From Opitutaceae bacterium (GTDB lineage: Bacteria; Verrucomicrobiota; Verrucomicrobiia; Opitutales; Opitutaceae): 40,726 nt of DNA. The stretch is from the NCBI GenBank assembly GCA_028280955.1, contig JANQKU010000173.1:1-40726 (forward strand), given 5' to 3'. The notes below the pieces were generated by a model. The model was not told the DNA's origin. It saw nothing but the letters and a program-made list of their open reading frames with translations, and made no database searches. This document shows, one piece after another, positions 17,877 to 26,983 of this stretch (positions are counted from its first letter, which is position 1; every line of letters begins with the position of its first letter). A program made the translations under genes and the position numbers.

Positions 17877-18036
17877 ATGCAAAAAATTAACTTAACAGGT
17901 ATAAACCAGAGACAACGGTAACAGATAGACTCGATAGAAATAAGGGTCTCTTTATAATAAAGGAACCTTTTATCATAATCGGGAAACTGGGTCTAAAATT
18001 CATGCCCTTAGACTTGACCTGATTGCAGACTTGCAG
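17877..18036. other. Intergenic boundary between AT-rich cassette and GC-richer gene
   Basis: About 160 bases in which composition changes from AT-rich to clearly GC-richer by about 18.1 kb. The frame of the following gene stays open back to the stop codon near 17942 (reading GSLYNKGTFYHNRETGSKIHALRLDL...) but contains no ATG, GTG or TTG before 18031. It could be untranslated leader or the remnant of a longer N-terminus. No promoter could be picked with confidence. Confidence 0.4.
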
Positions 18037-19293
18037 ATGACTGAAGCGAGCTTAACCCATCTGCTTCTTATGAACTTAATCCCCGCTGTTGTCGCCCGTG
18101 GTTTAGTTAAACACTGGAACTATTTTTCTCATCATATCATCGCGAGTCCGGGCATGGCCCATCCGATGCAGGCTTGCTTTGAGGAATCCTATGTGGTCAT
18201 GGGCGCCGCCCGTACCATGGGGCTGCTGGATGACGCGCGGATGACCGCCATCTGTCGTCGTTACAACGATCGCATGATGGAGTTTCAGGGGGTGCATTAT
18301 CCGGACATGTATGACATGGGTTACGGTTACAATCGCGACGCCAATGACATGGTGAATTGCTCCTGTGTGGCTGACAACGCGTCTACGGCCAACGGTATGC
18401 TGGAGGCGGTGCGTACCTTTCCGCATCTGCCGGAAAACAAGAAGGTGCTGGCTAGTGTAAAACGCTATATCGATCACTGTTTGGAAAATTATCTGACTGA
18501 CAAAGGGGTGATGGGTGTTGGGGTACTCAACCATCAGATCAACCCGGAGGAATTGCATGAATACTGGTGCGCCGATGCCCTTTTTGTTTCAACGCTCATC
18601 CGCTATGCTGATCTTACCGGCGAGTCACAGTACTACGACGCGGCGGTGCCGATGGTCGAATACATCAGCACCTATGACTACAAGAACACTCTCATGGGTG
18701 AATGGACAAAGAGCGCACCGCAGCAAATCTTGATCTACACTTCCGAAGGCCTTATCGCGGCTCTGGCCAGTGCCGAGATGAAAAAGCGTCTGCTGGTCCC
18801 GTTGGGCCAGGTCATTCAGTTCAGCCCTAAGGCTGAGCCAGAGGAGGTCGTCCCTGCTCAGGCGCCCAACTTGGTGAACCAGGAACTTGCCTCCACCCTC
18901 AAGGGCGGTGGCGATACGATTTGGTCGTGCCTGGTGGCTCGCTTCGGAGAGTTCACTGACTGGTTTCACCAAAACCAGATGGCTGATGGCTCTTTTGAGC
19001 ATCCAGTCGATGATCACTTCCGCTGTTATGAGCCGCTGGCCGCCGGTTTGTTGCTTGATGCGGCCAGAAATACCGAGGGCAATGCTTGGCTCGAGTCCAT
19101 TGCGGCCAAGCAACTCCGTTTCATGGCCAGCGATGCGGGTAAGCTCTACTACGGGCTTTATGCGAATGATTTTGCTTCGGGTATGGGGCTGGTTTCTTTT
19201 GCTACTGCCGGCGAGATCCTGAAAGAACGTGATCTCGAGGGATGGGAAGCTGCTGTGCAGGGTGTTTTCGATCGCGGTGAGGATATCTGGTAG
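18037..19293 (+). CDS. Probable (alpha/alpha)-barrel carbohydrate-active or related protein
   Basis: About 418 residues from ATG 18037; the track uses TTG two codons earlier. The protein is all-helical in character with repeated small-residue hairpins and aromatic, acidic and His-rich motifs (YPDMYDMGYGYNRDANDMVNCSCVADNASTANGMLEAV, EYWCADALFVSTLIRYADLTGESQYYDAA, DDHFRCYEPLAAGLLLDAARNT). This is the texture of six-hairpin glycosidase-like or lyase-like (alpha/alpha)-toroids, but I cannot name a family or catalytic pair. There is no signal peptide at this start. The open frame upstream with protein-like residues raises the possibility that the N-terminus is missing. The gene is GC-richer than the cassette before it and convergent with the AAA ATPase gene after it. 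Confidence 0.6.
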   Translation: MTEASLTHLLLMNLIPAVVARGLVKHWNYFSHHIIASPGMAHPMQACFEESYVVMGAARTMGLLDDARMTAICRRYNDRMMEFQGVHYPDMYDMGYGYNRDANDMVNCSCVADNASTANGMLEAVRTFPHLPENKKVLASVKRYIDHCLENYLTDKGVMGVGVLNHQINPEELHEYWCADALFVSTLIRYADLTGESQYYDAAVPMVEYISTYDYKNTLMGEWTKSAPQQILIYTSEGLIAALASAEMKKRLLVPLGQVIQFSPKAEPEEVVPAQAPNLVNQELASTLKGGGDTIWSCLVARFGEFTDWFHQNQMADGSFEHPVDDHFRCYEPLAAGLLLDAARNTEGNAWLESIAAKQLRFMASDAGKLYYGLYANDFASGMGLVSFATAGEILKERDLEGWEAAVQGVFDRGEDIW

Positions 19294-19354
19294 GCCTGGA
19301 CGGCTACGTCATCTCCGCTATTGCTCCGTCTGATTTTCAGAAATAGTGGGAGAA

Positions 19355-19455
19355 GTTGTTTTATCCGCAGTCCCGATGTTATCGGGGTCATTAAAATGAA
19401 TTTTGATGAGAAACTCTGAAGTCTTTAGACAGGATCAACAAGATTAACAGGATAG
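19355..19455 (+). repeat. Composite intergenic repeat (unit 2 then unit 1, same direction)
   Basis: gttgttttatccgcag (unit 2) at about 19356-19371 is followed some 50 bases later by ttagacaggatcaacaagattaacaggat (unit 1) at 19425-19453. The same order and orientation is seen at 30453-30540, and unit 1 recurs in several other gaps of this window. It lies downstream of both convergent genes. Confidence 0.7.
19372..19386. other. Small hairpin between convergent genes
   Basis: cccgat-gtt-atcggg forms a 6-bp stem with a 3-base loop in the gap between two converging genes. There is no T-run on either side, so its role as a terminator is uncertain. Confidence 0.3.
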
Positions 19456-19471
19456 GATTTTTGGAAGATGG

Positions 19472-20641
19472 TTAAGTATAGGGAAATGAAGTGAGAAATT
19501 CGGGGAGACTGATGGCTGTGACGGTTTCGGAAAGAGGAAAGGACTTTCCCTCGGGAGTTAAGAAATAACCTCGTGTTGCCTGGAGGGTCTTCATACTTTC
19601 GATAAAGCCGGAGCTGAGTTTTGGAGAGAGGGTACGTTTGATCTCGATGGCATGGATTTCTCCCGTCGGTGTTTCGACAACCAGATCCACCTCCGCTCCG
19701 GCATGGGTGCGGTAGTGGCTGAAATCATGGGTTTTGGGCAGTCGGGTTAGAATCTGTTCGAGGCAATAGCCTTCCCATGAATGGCCACAGATTGGGTGAC
19801 CGAGCACTTGTTCGAGATTTTGAAGACCAGCGATTGTGTGGAGTAAACCCGTATCTCTCCAGTAGACTTTGGGAGATTTGACGAGGCGTTTTCCGGCGTT
19901 GCGACTCCACGCGGGGACAGAACGGACAAGGTAGAGGCCTTCTAAAAGATCGAGATAATGGCGAGCTGTTTTGCCATCGATGCCGAGAGATCCAGCTATT
20001 TTGCTAAGGTTGAGAGTGGTCCCTTGTTGATGAGTGAGCATGGAACAAAAACGACGGAGCAATAACGGGGTGGCAGTGATACCAAGCTGAGGGAGGTAAC
20101 GCTCGACATAACTGGTGACAAAGTCTTCACACCATTGGATTGAGGCGGTATCATCTGGAGCGAGATAGCTATCGGGATAGCCTCCACGGAACCAGTGTTG
20201 CTCCATGACTTTAGCTTCATTACCTAGCTCGATGAGGTTGAGAGGATGAAGTTCGAGATAGCTGATACGACCGGCAAGAGTTTCAGAGCTTTGTTGGAGG
20301 AGTTCAGGGGAGGCAGAGCCAAGAATGAGGAACTGAACCGCTTTTTCGCCTGCCCTGCGACGTTCATCGACTAAGCTGCGGAGAACCGGGAACAGATTAG
20401 GTAATCGTTGGATTTCATCCAGAATGACGAAATGATTGGAGAATTTGGTAAGATAGAGCTCAGGGTCAGCTAATTTGGCGATGTCGGAGGGACGCTCAAG
20501 GTCGAGGTAATGAGTTGGTTTGTCTATGTTGATCCTCTGTGCCAATGTGGTCTTACCAACTTGTCGAGAGCCAAGGAGGGCTACTATGGGGGTTTGTAAA
20601 ATGCGATTCCGTAAGGTGGATTCCAGCTTTCGAGTGATCAT
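19472..20641 (-). CDS. AAA_14 / DUF4143 family ATPase
   Basis: A 389-residue protein with the full layout of the AAA_14-DUF4143 family. The P-loop near residue 24 is GSRQVGKTT, followed by YLDLERPSD, Walker B FVILDEIQRLPN, a sensor-like FLILGSASPELL and LAGRISYLELHPL. A winged-helix-like middle (KIAGSLGIDGKTARHYLDLLEGLYLVRSVPAW) precedes the DUF4143 nuclease-like tail with VDLVVETPTGEIHAIEIKRT, an ExK motif. Members are common accessory genes, sometimes linked to toxin-antitoxin or mobile loci; their substrate is not settled. Length and motifs look complete, so the gene appears intact. It is convergent with the 18037 gene and divergent from the TamB gene. Confidence 0.93.
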   Translation of the reverse strand: MITRKLESTLRNRILQTPIVALLGSRQVGKTTLAQRINIDKPTHYLDLERPSDIAKLADPELYLTKFSNHFVILDEIQRLPNLFPVLRSLVDERRRAGEKAVQFLILGSASPELLQQSSETLAGRISYLELHPLNLIELGNEAKVMEQHWFRGGYPDSYLAPDDTASIQWCEDFVTSYVERYLPQLGITATPLLLRRFCSMLTHQQGTTLNLSKIAGSLGIDGKTARHYLDLLEGLYLVRSVPAWSRNAGKRLVKSPKVYWRDTGLLHTIAGLQNLEQVLGHPICGHSWEGYCLEQILTRLPKTHDFSHYRTHAGAEVDLVVETPTGEIHAIEIKRTLSPKLSSGFIESMKTLQATRGYFLTPEGKSFPLSETVTAISLPEFLTSFPYT

Positions 20642-20932
20642 TTACCTTGAAAATAAGGAATTGATTCCGGGTTTTCAAGGTAAAGATGCCAAAAATAGTC
20701 CTTTCATCCACTGTTTCATCATGGAGAGCAAGGGATTGAACGGTTTCTGGGCCTACAGTTTTTTTATTAAAGTTTGTTTTTTAATTCGAAGTGATTTTTG
20801 TATCATTCTGCTGATGAAGGAGTTGTATTTTTCAGGCTCTGGATGCAGGAGTACAGGTGAAACAAAGTGGATGAGCCTGAGGTCCCATTAAGTTCTCGTA
20901 ATTGGCAATTTTAGAGCTTTTTTCTTAACGTT
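20642..20932. other. Divergent intergenic region between ATPase and TamB genes
   Basis: About 290 bases between two diverging genes. It must hold promoters for both. I see no coding ORF beyond antisense shadows, no tRNA and no unit-1 repeat. The AT-rich stretch around 20755-20810 (tttttttattaaagtttgttttttaattcg) is a plausible promoter zone, but no clean -35/-10 pair can be named. Confidence 0.35.
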
Positions 20933-23900
20933 CTGAAAAAGACGTCTGCAACGGTTTGGTGGTCCCTTGTTAAGTGGGCCTTTAGAGGAATCCTCATCGG
21001 GATTGCTTTTACTGTTATTGGCCTAGCGACTCTTCCGTTTTGGCTGGGCTCTGCCATTCGCATTTTTGCGCCGGAAGATAGTGTCGTCTATGAACGATAT
21101 GAGCGGATGGGCTATGGGCGTTTTGCCCTGACCAATGTTGTGGCAACAACCCCGCAGGCTTCGGTGATGATTGATCGAGTCGAAGCCTATTCTCCCGTGG
21201 TCTGGCTGTGGAAGGCTGTATGGGAAGATGTGTCGCAATCTTTTGTGGCTGCGGGAGCGGTTCGAGTGGATCTGCTGGAATCTCAAGATCCACCGAAGGA
21301 ATTTGCAGGAGAAGTTCCTGAAAATCTATTAGAGGTGATCGAAATGATCGAAGAGTCCTCCGGGTTAGTCGCGTCTTGGATGCCTTTTGCCACAGTCGAT
21401 GTCGTTCAGGCAAAGATGAATGATCAGGCAATTGTCTTGCGTGAAATAACCTGGCGAGAATCACGTTTTTCACTGATAGTGTCTCATGATCGATTTTCTG
21501 AATACGAATGGGATCTGGTGGCCGATCTGAACAGTGAAGAGATGGTTGTTCGATTTGTTTCCGAGGAAGCGGGACTGATGATTGAAAACAAGCTCAGCGC
21601 CGGTGAGGAACAGGCAGACTTATCGGTGCGAATCCTTTATAAGGAAAATCTTTTGGAAGCAGTCGCACTTTTTGGAAGAGAGGGTTGGCTACCTTTTGAA
21701 GCGAGTTGGCAGGGGATCGATTGGTCGGTGGCATCATCGGATTTTGGGAAGGAGGGGCCGTATGCGAGATATGATTTTACGCTCTCGGGTGACTGGAAAG
21801 AGGGTGTTTATCGTAACCATATCAGTGGCGAAACGATACCAATAGAGGAAGATGTCTATGGTTTGCCGTCGGTGAGTTTTGAGAGTTCTCTTTCAGGTAA
21901 TTTAGAGAGGTTGGATATCGAAACGTTTCGTCTTTCTTCTCCGGGATTGAAAGCGCAGGCGGTAGAGCCGGTGGGGATTGAATTGGCCAATCGTCAACTG
22001 ACGGGTGAAATGAAATGGGATATTGACCTGGATCTGACGCTTTTGCAGATCGAAGCTCTAGCAGGCTCTCTTTCCGGTGAAGCGTTTTTGAGCGCTGATG
22101 AAGCAGGAGCATCAGTCGGGAGGTTTGTCCTGCAAGGTACGGATGTTTCTTATGAAGATTTAACGGCGGAGGTCTTTGCGATCGAGGCCACTTTGCAATG
22201 GCCCAAATTGCGTATTGAAACGATGGATATTGTATTGGATACGGGTTCCAAGGTATTGGCAAAGGGGGCTGCTGATCTGGCAAATCGTCAAATGGCCCCG
22301 AGTTCTTTGCAGATTGTTTTTTCGGAAGAGGTTTTGAAAAGGTTCATGCCTGAGGGAGTTGCGGCCCAAGAGGTCAAGGCTTCCGTCGAAGTTGAAGGTC
22401 CCTGGGAGTCGTTGACCCATTCGGGTTCCGCTGAAGTCGGTTTGTTTGAAACGAAGTCACTGAAACCGTTATCGGTTGCGGTCGAATGGCAGGGTGAAGG
22501 CACGTCGTTTGAGCGGCTTCAAGTGGAGGCAGGCAATGGGGAAGCCGGTCTAGAAGCCTTGCTTAAGGGGTCTTTGCTGGATGAGCGGATCGAGGTGGGT
22601 ATGGAGACGTTCGAGCTTTCCAATGTCCAGGGAATCTTGGCATCACTAGATTCTCCAGTGGCGATGACTTTTTTATTAGGCGATTTGATTGAGGGAGCAG
22701 TCGAAGGGTTTTCTCTTTCCGGAGAAGAGGCTCAGGTAGTTTTGGCAACGGAATTTGCCTATCCGGAAAAAGCGAATTTTTCTATCGAGATCAAAGGATT
22801 AAATACGGAGGAGTGGGTTGATCCCTGGTTGAAAACACCTTCGCCAAAGGCTCAATTGAATGAGATGAAGATGTTGGCTCATTGGGATGAGGGTCCGATC
22901 GAGGCGGAGGCGATGTTGGATGGCACAGTCGAGCTGAATGAGAGTGAACTGCTCTTTAAAGGAGAGCTTTCCTTGCTCAAAAAATCGATACGATTGAATG
23001 CTTTTGCGGTTTCTGATCTGGAGGGTGAACTTATGAAGATGGAAGGCGAGCTGCCCTACCAGGTGGATCTTTCCACGACGGACTTTTTGGTAGCCGATAA
23101 GGGAGGGAAATTGGCTCTTTCGATAGAGACGAGTGATAGCCCGACGATTATTTCTCTGGTCGATGTGGTTCATCCGTTGGGGGTAGAATCGCTCAATGCG
23201 CAGGTGAATCTTGAGGGGACACTCGAGAACCCTCAGGGTGATTTGGTCTTCAGCATCCTGACAAAGAAGGGTGAAGGTGAACATGGAGTGCCTCCGACGA
23301 GAGTGAAGGCGAAGGCTCAAATCGATGGAAGAACGTTGCGGATAAGCGAGATGGTGGCGGAGGTTTTGGAGGATAGGTTCGAGGCATCGCTGGAAGTTGT
23401 TTGGCCCGAGGAGGCATTGAAACTGGCTGCTCTGGAGCCGGTAGAGGTTGATTGGCTCTCAACGGAAGTGGCTTTTGTCGCGCCGAAAACGAAGTTGGCA
23501 CCCATAGCGTTCTTCGCTCCGCAGGTGCTTGCCCCGAGTGGTGAATTTGAAGCCGAGTTGAATGGAAATTTAGTGAAAGGGTTCAACGGATTTGTTACTC
23601 TAGAGAATCTGAATACACGGCCGATTTTTCCATTTGGATCCTTCCGTGACATTCAGACCCGATTGGAATTCGGTCAAACGATCGCGACGTTGCAGGCGTT
23701 CAAGGGTAATATTGGCCGGGAGCCGATGACAATGCAGGGGCAGATCGACTTTCGGGATATAGATGACTTGGTCTTTGCCTTCACCATGAAGGGTGAAAAT
23801 TTGCCAATGGTAAGGAAGGCGGGTCTTTTGCTTCGCTCGGATTTGGATGTCGTCGTCAGTAAAGAACTCGAAAGTGAAGCAAAAATCACAGGCACGATTG

Positions 23901-24694
23901 AGATGCGGGAGGGTCTTTTTTTGATCGATACAAGGGTTTTAACGGCTTCGGGCGGTGGAGGTCAGTCGGCGAAATCACGACCTCCTTATTTTTCGGTGGA
24001 AGTGGAGCCGTTTGCGGATTGGGAATTGGACATCGCAGTGAAGGGAGAGCGATTTATGAGGCTGCGAACGCCGGCCGCTACGGGAGCCCTTTCCATTGAT
24101 ATGAACCTGAAAGGAACATTGGAGGAGCCGTTAGCGATCGGGAGGGTCGAATTCGATGAGGGAAATTTGATGTTTCCGTTTGCCTCGTTTAATTTGACAG
24201 AGGGTTTGGTAGATATCCGTATTGAAGACCCTTATACGCCGATGATCAGTTTGCTGGGAGAAGCGCGACGCTTTCGCTATGATCTTGGCATCGAAATTAC
24301 GGGTTCGGCTTTTGATCCGAGTGTTCGTTTTACCTCTAGTCCACCCTTGTCGTCCGAGCAGATTTTGTTGATGGTGATGACTGGGGATGTGCCCGATTCG
24401 AATTTTACCTATAGCACAACGCAACGCGCTTCTAAGATAGGCACTTACTTGAGCCAGGGTCTTTTGTCATCAGGTAGTGAAGGTGGTTTGGGAAGCCGAT
24501 TCAGTATAGAGTCGGGCCAGAATTTATCGGAACAAGGGAAGGAAACTCTGGAGGTAGAGTTTAAGCTGGATGAGAGGTTTCAATTGTTGGGGGAATACGA
24601 TGAGTATGATGAGTGGAATGGAGGCGTTCGCTGGCGGATATTGAGACGACAACCGAAGGAGAGGGCACCCAGTGAGGAGGAGGAATCGAAATGA
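20933..24694 (+). CDS. tamB: TamB-like translocation and assembly module protein (AsmA/DUF490)
   Basis: The track starts at ATG 21107, but the frame is open 58 codons further upstream and encodes LKKTSATVWWSLVKWAFRGILIGIAFTVIGLATLPFWLGSAIRIFAPEDSVVYERYERM. That is a basic segment and membrane anchor as expected for TamB. No ATG, GTG or TTG exists in that stretch, so CTG 20933 is proposed as start. From there the product has about 1253 residues, in the usual TamB range. Long beta-strand repeats follow, with a C-terminal DUF490 domain (FDPSVRFTSSPPLSSEQILLMVMTGDVPDS and LGSRFSIESGQN). TamB spans the periplasm and helps lipid transport and outer-membrane protein insertion with TamA. Its stop overlaps the TamA-like start by ATGA, implying translational coupling. 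Confidence 0.88.
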   Translation: MKKTSATVWWSLVKWAFRGILIGIAFTVIGLATLPFWLGSAIRIFAPEDSVVYERYERMGYGRFALTNVVATTPQASVMIDRVEAYSPVVWLWKAVWEDVSQSFVAAGAVRVDLLESQDPPKEFAGEVPENLLEVIEMIEESSGLVASWMPFATVDVVQAKMNDQAIVLREITWRESRFSLIVSHDRFSEYEWDLVADLNSEEMVVRFVSEEAGLMIENKLSAGEEQADLSVRILYKENLLEAVALFGREGWLPFEASWQGIDWSVASSDFGKEGPYARYDFTLSGDWKEGVYRNHISGETIPIEEDVYGLPSVSFESSLSGNLERLDIETFRLSSPGLKAQAVEPVGIELANRQLTGEMKWDIDLDLTLLQIEALAGSLSGEAFLSADEAGASVGRFVLQGTDVSYEDLTAEVFAIEATLQWPKLRIETMDIVLDTGSKVLAKGAADLANRQMAPSSLQIVFSEEVLKRFMPEGVAAQEVKASVEVEGPWESLTHSGSAEVGLFETKSLKPLSVAVEWQGEGTSFERLQVEAGNGEAGLEALLKGSLLDERIEVGMETFELSNVQGILASLDSPVAMTFLLGDLIEGAVEGFSLSGEEAQVVLATEFAYPEKANFSIEIKGLNTEEWVDPWLKTPSPKAQLNEMKMLAHWDEGPIEAEAMLDGTVELNESELLFKGELSLLKKSIRLNAFAVSDLEGELMKMEGELPYQVDLSTTDFLVADKGGKLALSIETSDSPTIISLVDVVHPLGVESLNAQVNLEGTLENPQGDLVFSILTKKGEGEHGVPPTRVKAKAQIDGRTLRISEMVAEVLEDRFEASLEVVWPEEALKLAALEPVEVDWLSTEVAFVAPKTKLAPIAFFAPQVLAPSGEFEAELNGNLVKGFNGFVTLENLNTRPIFPFGSFRDIQTRLEFGQTIATLQAFKGNIGREPMTMQGQIDFRDIDDLVFAFTMKGENLPMVRKAGLLLRSDLDVVVSKELESEAKITGTIEMREGLFLIDTRVLTASGGGGQSAKSRPPYFSVEVEPFADWELDIAVKGERFMRLRTPAATGALSIDMNLKGTLEEPLAIGRVEFDEGNLMFPFASFNLTEGLVDIRIEDPYTPMISLLGEARRFRYDLGIEITGSAFDPSVRFTSSPPLSSEQILLMVMTGDVPDSNFTYSTTQRASKIGTYLSQGLLSSGSEGGLGSRFSIESGQNLSEQGKETLEVEFKLDERFQLLGEYDEYDEWNGGVRWRILRRQPKERAPSEEEESK

Positions 24695-26814
24695 GATCGA
24701 CTTCGGCTAAAAAGATGTGGCAGCGTTGTCTCCTGGTCTTTTGTGTGATTTTGGTCTTTTCGGGGTCGGGTTTCGAATTGGAGGCGAAGGAAGAACCGGA
24801 GCGAGCGAAGTGGTCCGTCAAAAAGGGAGGATTTTTTAAGAACCGCAGTCTGAAGAAGCAGCTCGATCTGATTTTTAATGAAGAGAAGGCCGAGTTTACG
24901 GCATCGGATATTGAAGATGCTGCTTTGATTTTGATTTCTTACCTGGAGACGGAAGGTTACCTGGCGGCAAAAACGCTGGCGACAATTACTTTGGTGGATG
25001 GAACGGAAAAAACAGTGGAATGGGACAGTCATTTTGATGTTTTTTTGCCGCGTGATACGTCTGCGACCTTTGTTCGTTTCGACTTAATTGAAGGGCCTGG
25101 TTTCTATTACCAGGAGTTGGAGATAGTTGGGAATCAGGTTTTGGCAGTAGAGGAGGTAGAGGCATTCTTTTTTTCAGAGCCGTTCCTGTTTCAGAGTGAG
25201 AAGGCTCGTTTGTTTACGCCGGGGTTGTTGCAAAGAGGTGGTGGAAATCTGCAAGCGCATTTGAATCATTTGGGGTATAAGGATGCTCTGGTCAAAACTG
25301 AGGTCTTGAGTATGGACAAAGAGACCGGAGCCTGTCTGGCGCAGGTGGTAATCGATGAAGGGGTCAAGCATTACGTAAAAGATGTCACAGTCGTTATCAA
25401 AGGAGACCCTCCAAAGTCGTCGGTAGATGTATCGCCCTACTTGGGACAACCTTATAATCGTTTCATTGCTCAGGATATTGCAAAAGAGTTGCGCAACCGT
25501 TTTTTTGAAGTTGGTTATCCGGATACAGTTATCAAGTCATCGCTAAAGGTTGGGCCTGAATCAAAAAAGGGAAAGGGTGTTGAAATATCGATTGAAGTTG
25601 AGCCAGGGGTTCAGGTCTTTGTCAGTTCCATCACCTTTGTAGGATCTGAGGAGACAAAACCTTCGTTGATTAGATCGCGGCTGAAACTGAATGAAGGTGA
25701 TCCATTGAACCCTTCGCTTTTAGAGGATTCGCGACTGAACTTGTCGCGCTTGGGAGTGTTTGATCGGGTGACTTACAACCTGGAACCTGTTGAGGAGAAG
25801 CTCCGATCGGTTGAGTTTAGTTTGACCGAGCGAACAACATGGAATGTGGACATGCTTTTTGGGTGGGGAAGCTATGAGCAGCTACGCGGTGGGTTTGTGG
25901 TGGAAAAGATGAATATTTTTGGACTGGGGCATCGAGCCCGATTGAAGACGATCGCTTCTATGAAGAGCTATTTGGGTGAAGTGGGTTATCTCGTTCCCGA
26001 AATTTTTGGAACCCCTACTTCGTTGTCCGTGAAGGTCTTTGCGTTAGAACGAGAAGAGATCGCTTTTGTGCGAGAGGACTTCGGATTGAATGTAGGTTTG
26101 TCGCGCCAATTCGAAAGAATGGGATTGGATGTGGATACGGTTTACTCCCTAAAAAATCTGGATTTGGGATTTAATAATCTGGGCGATGAGTTGGCCAATC
26201 AGGAAAGTGCGATGGTAGGGAGCCTTGAATTACGTTTGGGAAGAGATCGGCGTGACAGCGCCTTAAACCCAAGAGAGGGTTACCGGATTTTCAGTCGGAC
26301 GGAGTGGGCGGCCAAACCACTCGGTGGTGAAGTGGATTATCAAAGGGCGGAATTTGGTGCTTCGATGCACGGTGAGATATCGCGTGGTCTCTTCTGGCAT
26401 GCAGGATTGACGCATGGAGTGATTGGGTCTTTTGCGGAAGCAGAGAAGCAGGTGCCGGCGAGCGTGCTTTTTTATCCGGGTGGCGAGAGTTCGATTCGAG
26501 GGTACCAGAGAACGGAAGCTGCGCCAAGGGACACGGAGGGCAAGTTCATCGGCGCTCGTGCCTACACGCTCTTGAATCTCGAACTCGAGCAGTTGTTGTC
26601 CGATTCATTATCACTTGTTTTGTTTGTCGATGGATTGGGGACAGCATCGACTATCGAGAAGTATCCTTATAACGATACCTTAGCTTCTGTGGGATTGGGT
26701 CTTCGTTTTAAAACATTTATGGGTCCGATCCGCTTTGAGTACGGACATAATCTCAATCCACGTGCTTTGGATCCGGAGGGAACCTTCCATTTTTCGTTAG
26801 GCTATCCGTTTTAG
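24691..26814 (+). CDS. tamA: TamA/BamA-family outer membrane assembly protein (POTRA plus Omp85 barrel)
   Basis: A 707-residue Omp85 protein. The N-terminus MRSTSAKKMWQRCLLVFCVILVFSGSGFELEAKEE is a signal peptide. POTRA-like repeats follow to about residue 375 (FYYQELEIVGNQVL, VFVSSITFVGSEETKPSLIRSRLKLNEGDPLNPSLLEDSRLNLSRLGVFDRV). The barrel begins near NVDMLFGWGSYEQLRGG. It carries the loop-6 signature GGESSIRGYQRTEAAPRD and ends FHFSLGYPF with a terminal Phe, the usual outer-membrane beta-signal. Paired with TamB in the same operon, TamA is the most likely identity; BamA-like is the alternative. Here tamB precedes tamA, the reverse of the classic proteobacterial order. Start by ATGA overlap with the TamB stop. 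Confidence 0.9.
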   Translation: MRSTSAKKMWQRCLLVFCVILVFSGSGFELEAKEEPERAKWSVKKGGFFKNRSLKKQLDLIFNEEKAEFTASDIEDAALILISYLETEGYLAAKTLATITLVDGTEKTVEWDSHFDVFLPRDTSATFVRFDLIEGPGFYYQELEIVGNQVLAVEEVEAFFFSEPFLFQSEKARLFTPGLLQRGGGNLQAHLNHLGYKDALVKTEVLSMDKETGACLAQVVIDEGVKHYVKDVTVVIKGDPPKSSVDVSPYLGQPYNRFIAQDIAKELRNRFFEVGYPDTVIKSSLKVGPESKKGKGVEISIEVEPGVQVFVSSITFVGSEETKPSLIRSRLKLNEGDPLNPSLLEDSRLNLSRLGVFDRVTYNLEPVEEKLRSVEFSLTERTTWNVDMLFGWGSYEQLRGGFVVEKMNIFGLGHRARLKTIASMKSYLGEVGYLVPEIFGTPTSLSVKVFALEREEIAFVREDFGLNVGLSRQFERMGLDVDTVYSLKNLDLGFNNLGDELANQESAMVGSLELRLGRDRRDSALNPREGYRIFSRTEWAAKPLGGEVDYQRAEFGASMHGEISRGLFWHAGLTHGVIGSFAEAEKQVPASVLFYPGGESSIRGYQRTEAAPRDTEGKFIGARAYTLLNLELEQLLSDSLSLVLFVDGLGTASTIEKYPYNDTLASVGLGLRFKTFMGPIRFEYGHNLNPRALDPEGTFHFSLGYPF

Positions 26815-26815
26815 G

Positions 26816-26850
26816 TTTTTTGGACAGGATTAACAAGGTCTAGAGGATCC
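26816..26850 (+). repeat. Intergenic repeat unit 1
   Basis: ggttttttggacaggattaacaaggtctagaggatcc directly after the tamA stop matches the GACAGGATTAACA core found in other gaps of this window, with some divergence in the second half. Confidence 0.65.
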
Positions 26851-26983
26851 TTTTAGATAGTTTAAAATGGAAATATGAGTGGCGGTTTGGTTTTTGGACA
26901 GTGTGTTCTCTGTGAAGGATCGTGAGAAGCTGGAAGAAGGTATTCGATAAGAAGTAAAATCAAAAAATAGGCTTGATAAAATA

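Noticed and set aside
17951-17980. Terminator-like string ataataaaggaaccttttatcat
   Set aside because: The stem would be only 5-6 bp around a 2-base loop with no T-run; not convincing.
20520-20891. 123-residue plus-strand ORF over the ATPase start and the divergent gap
   Set aside because: Its first third is antisense to the AAA_14 P-loop region and the rest shows no domain or ribosome site.
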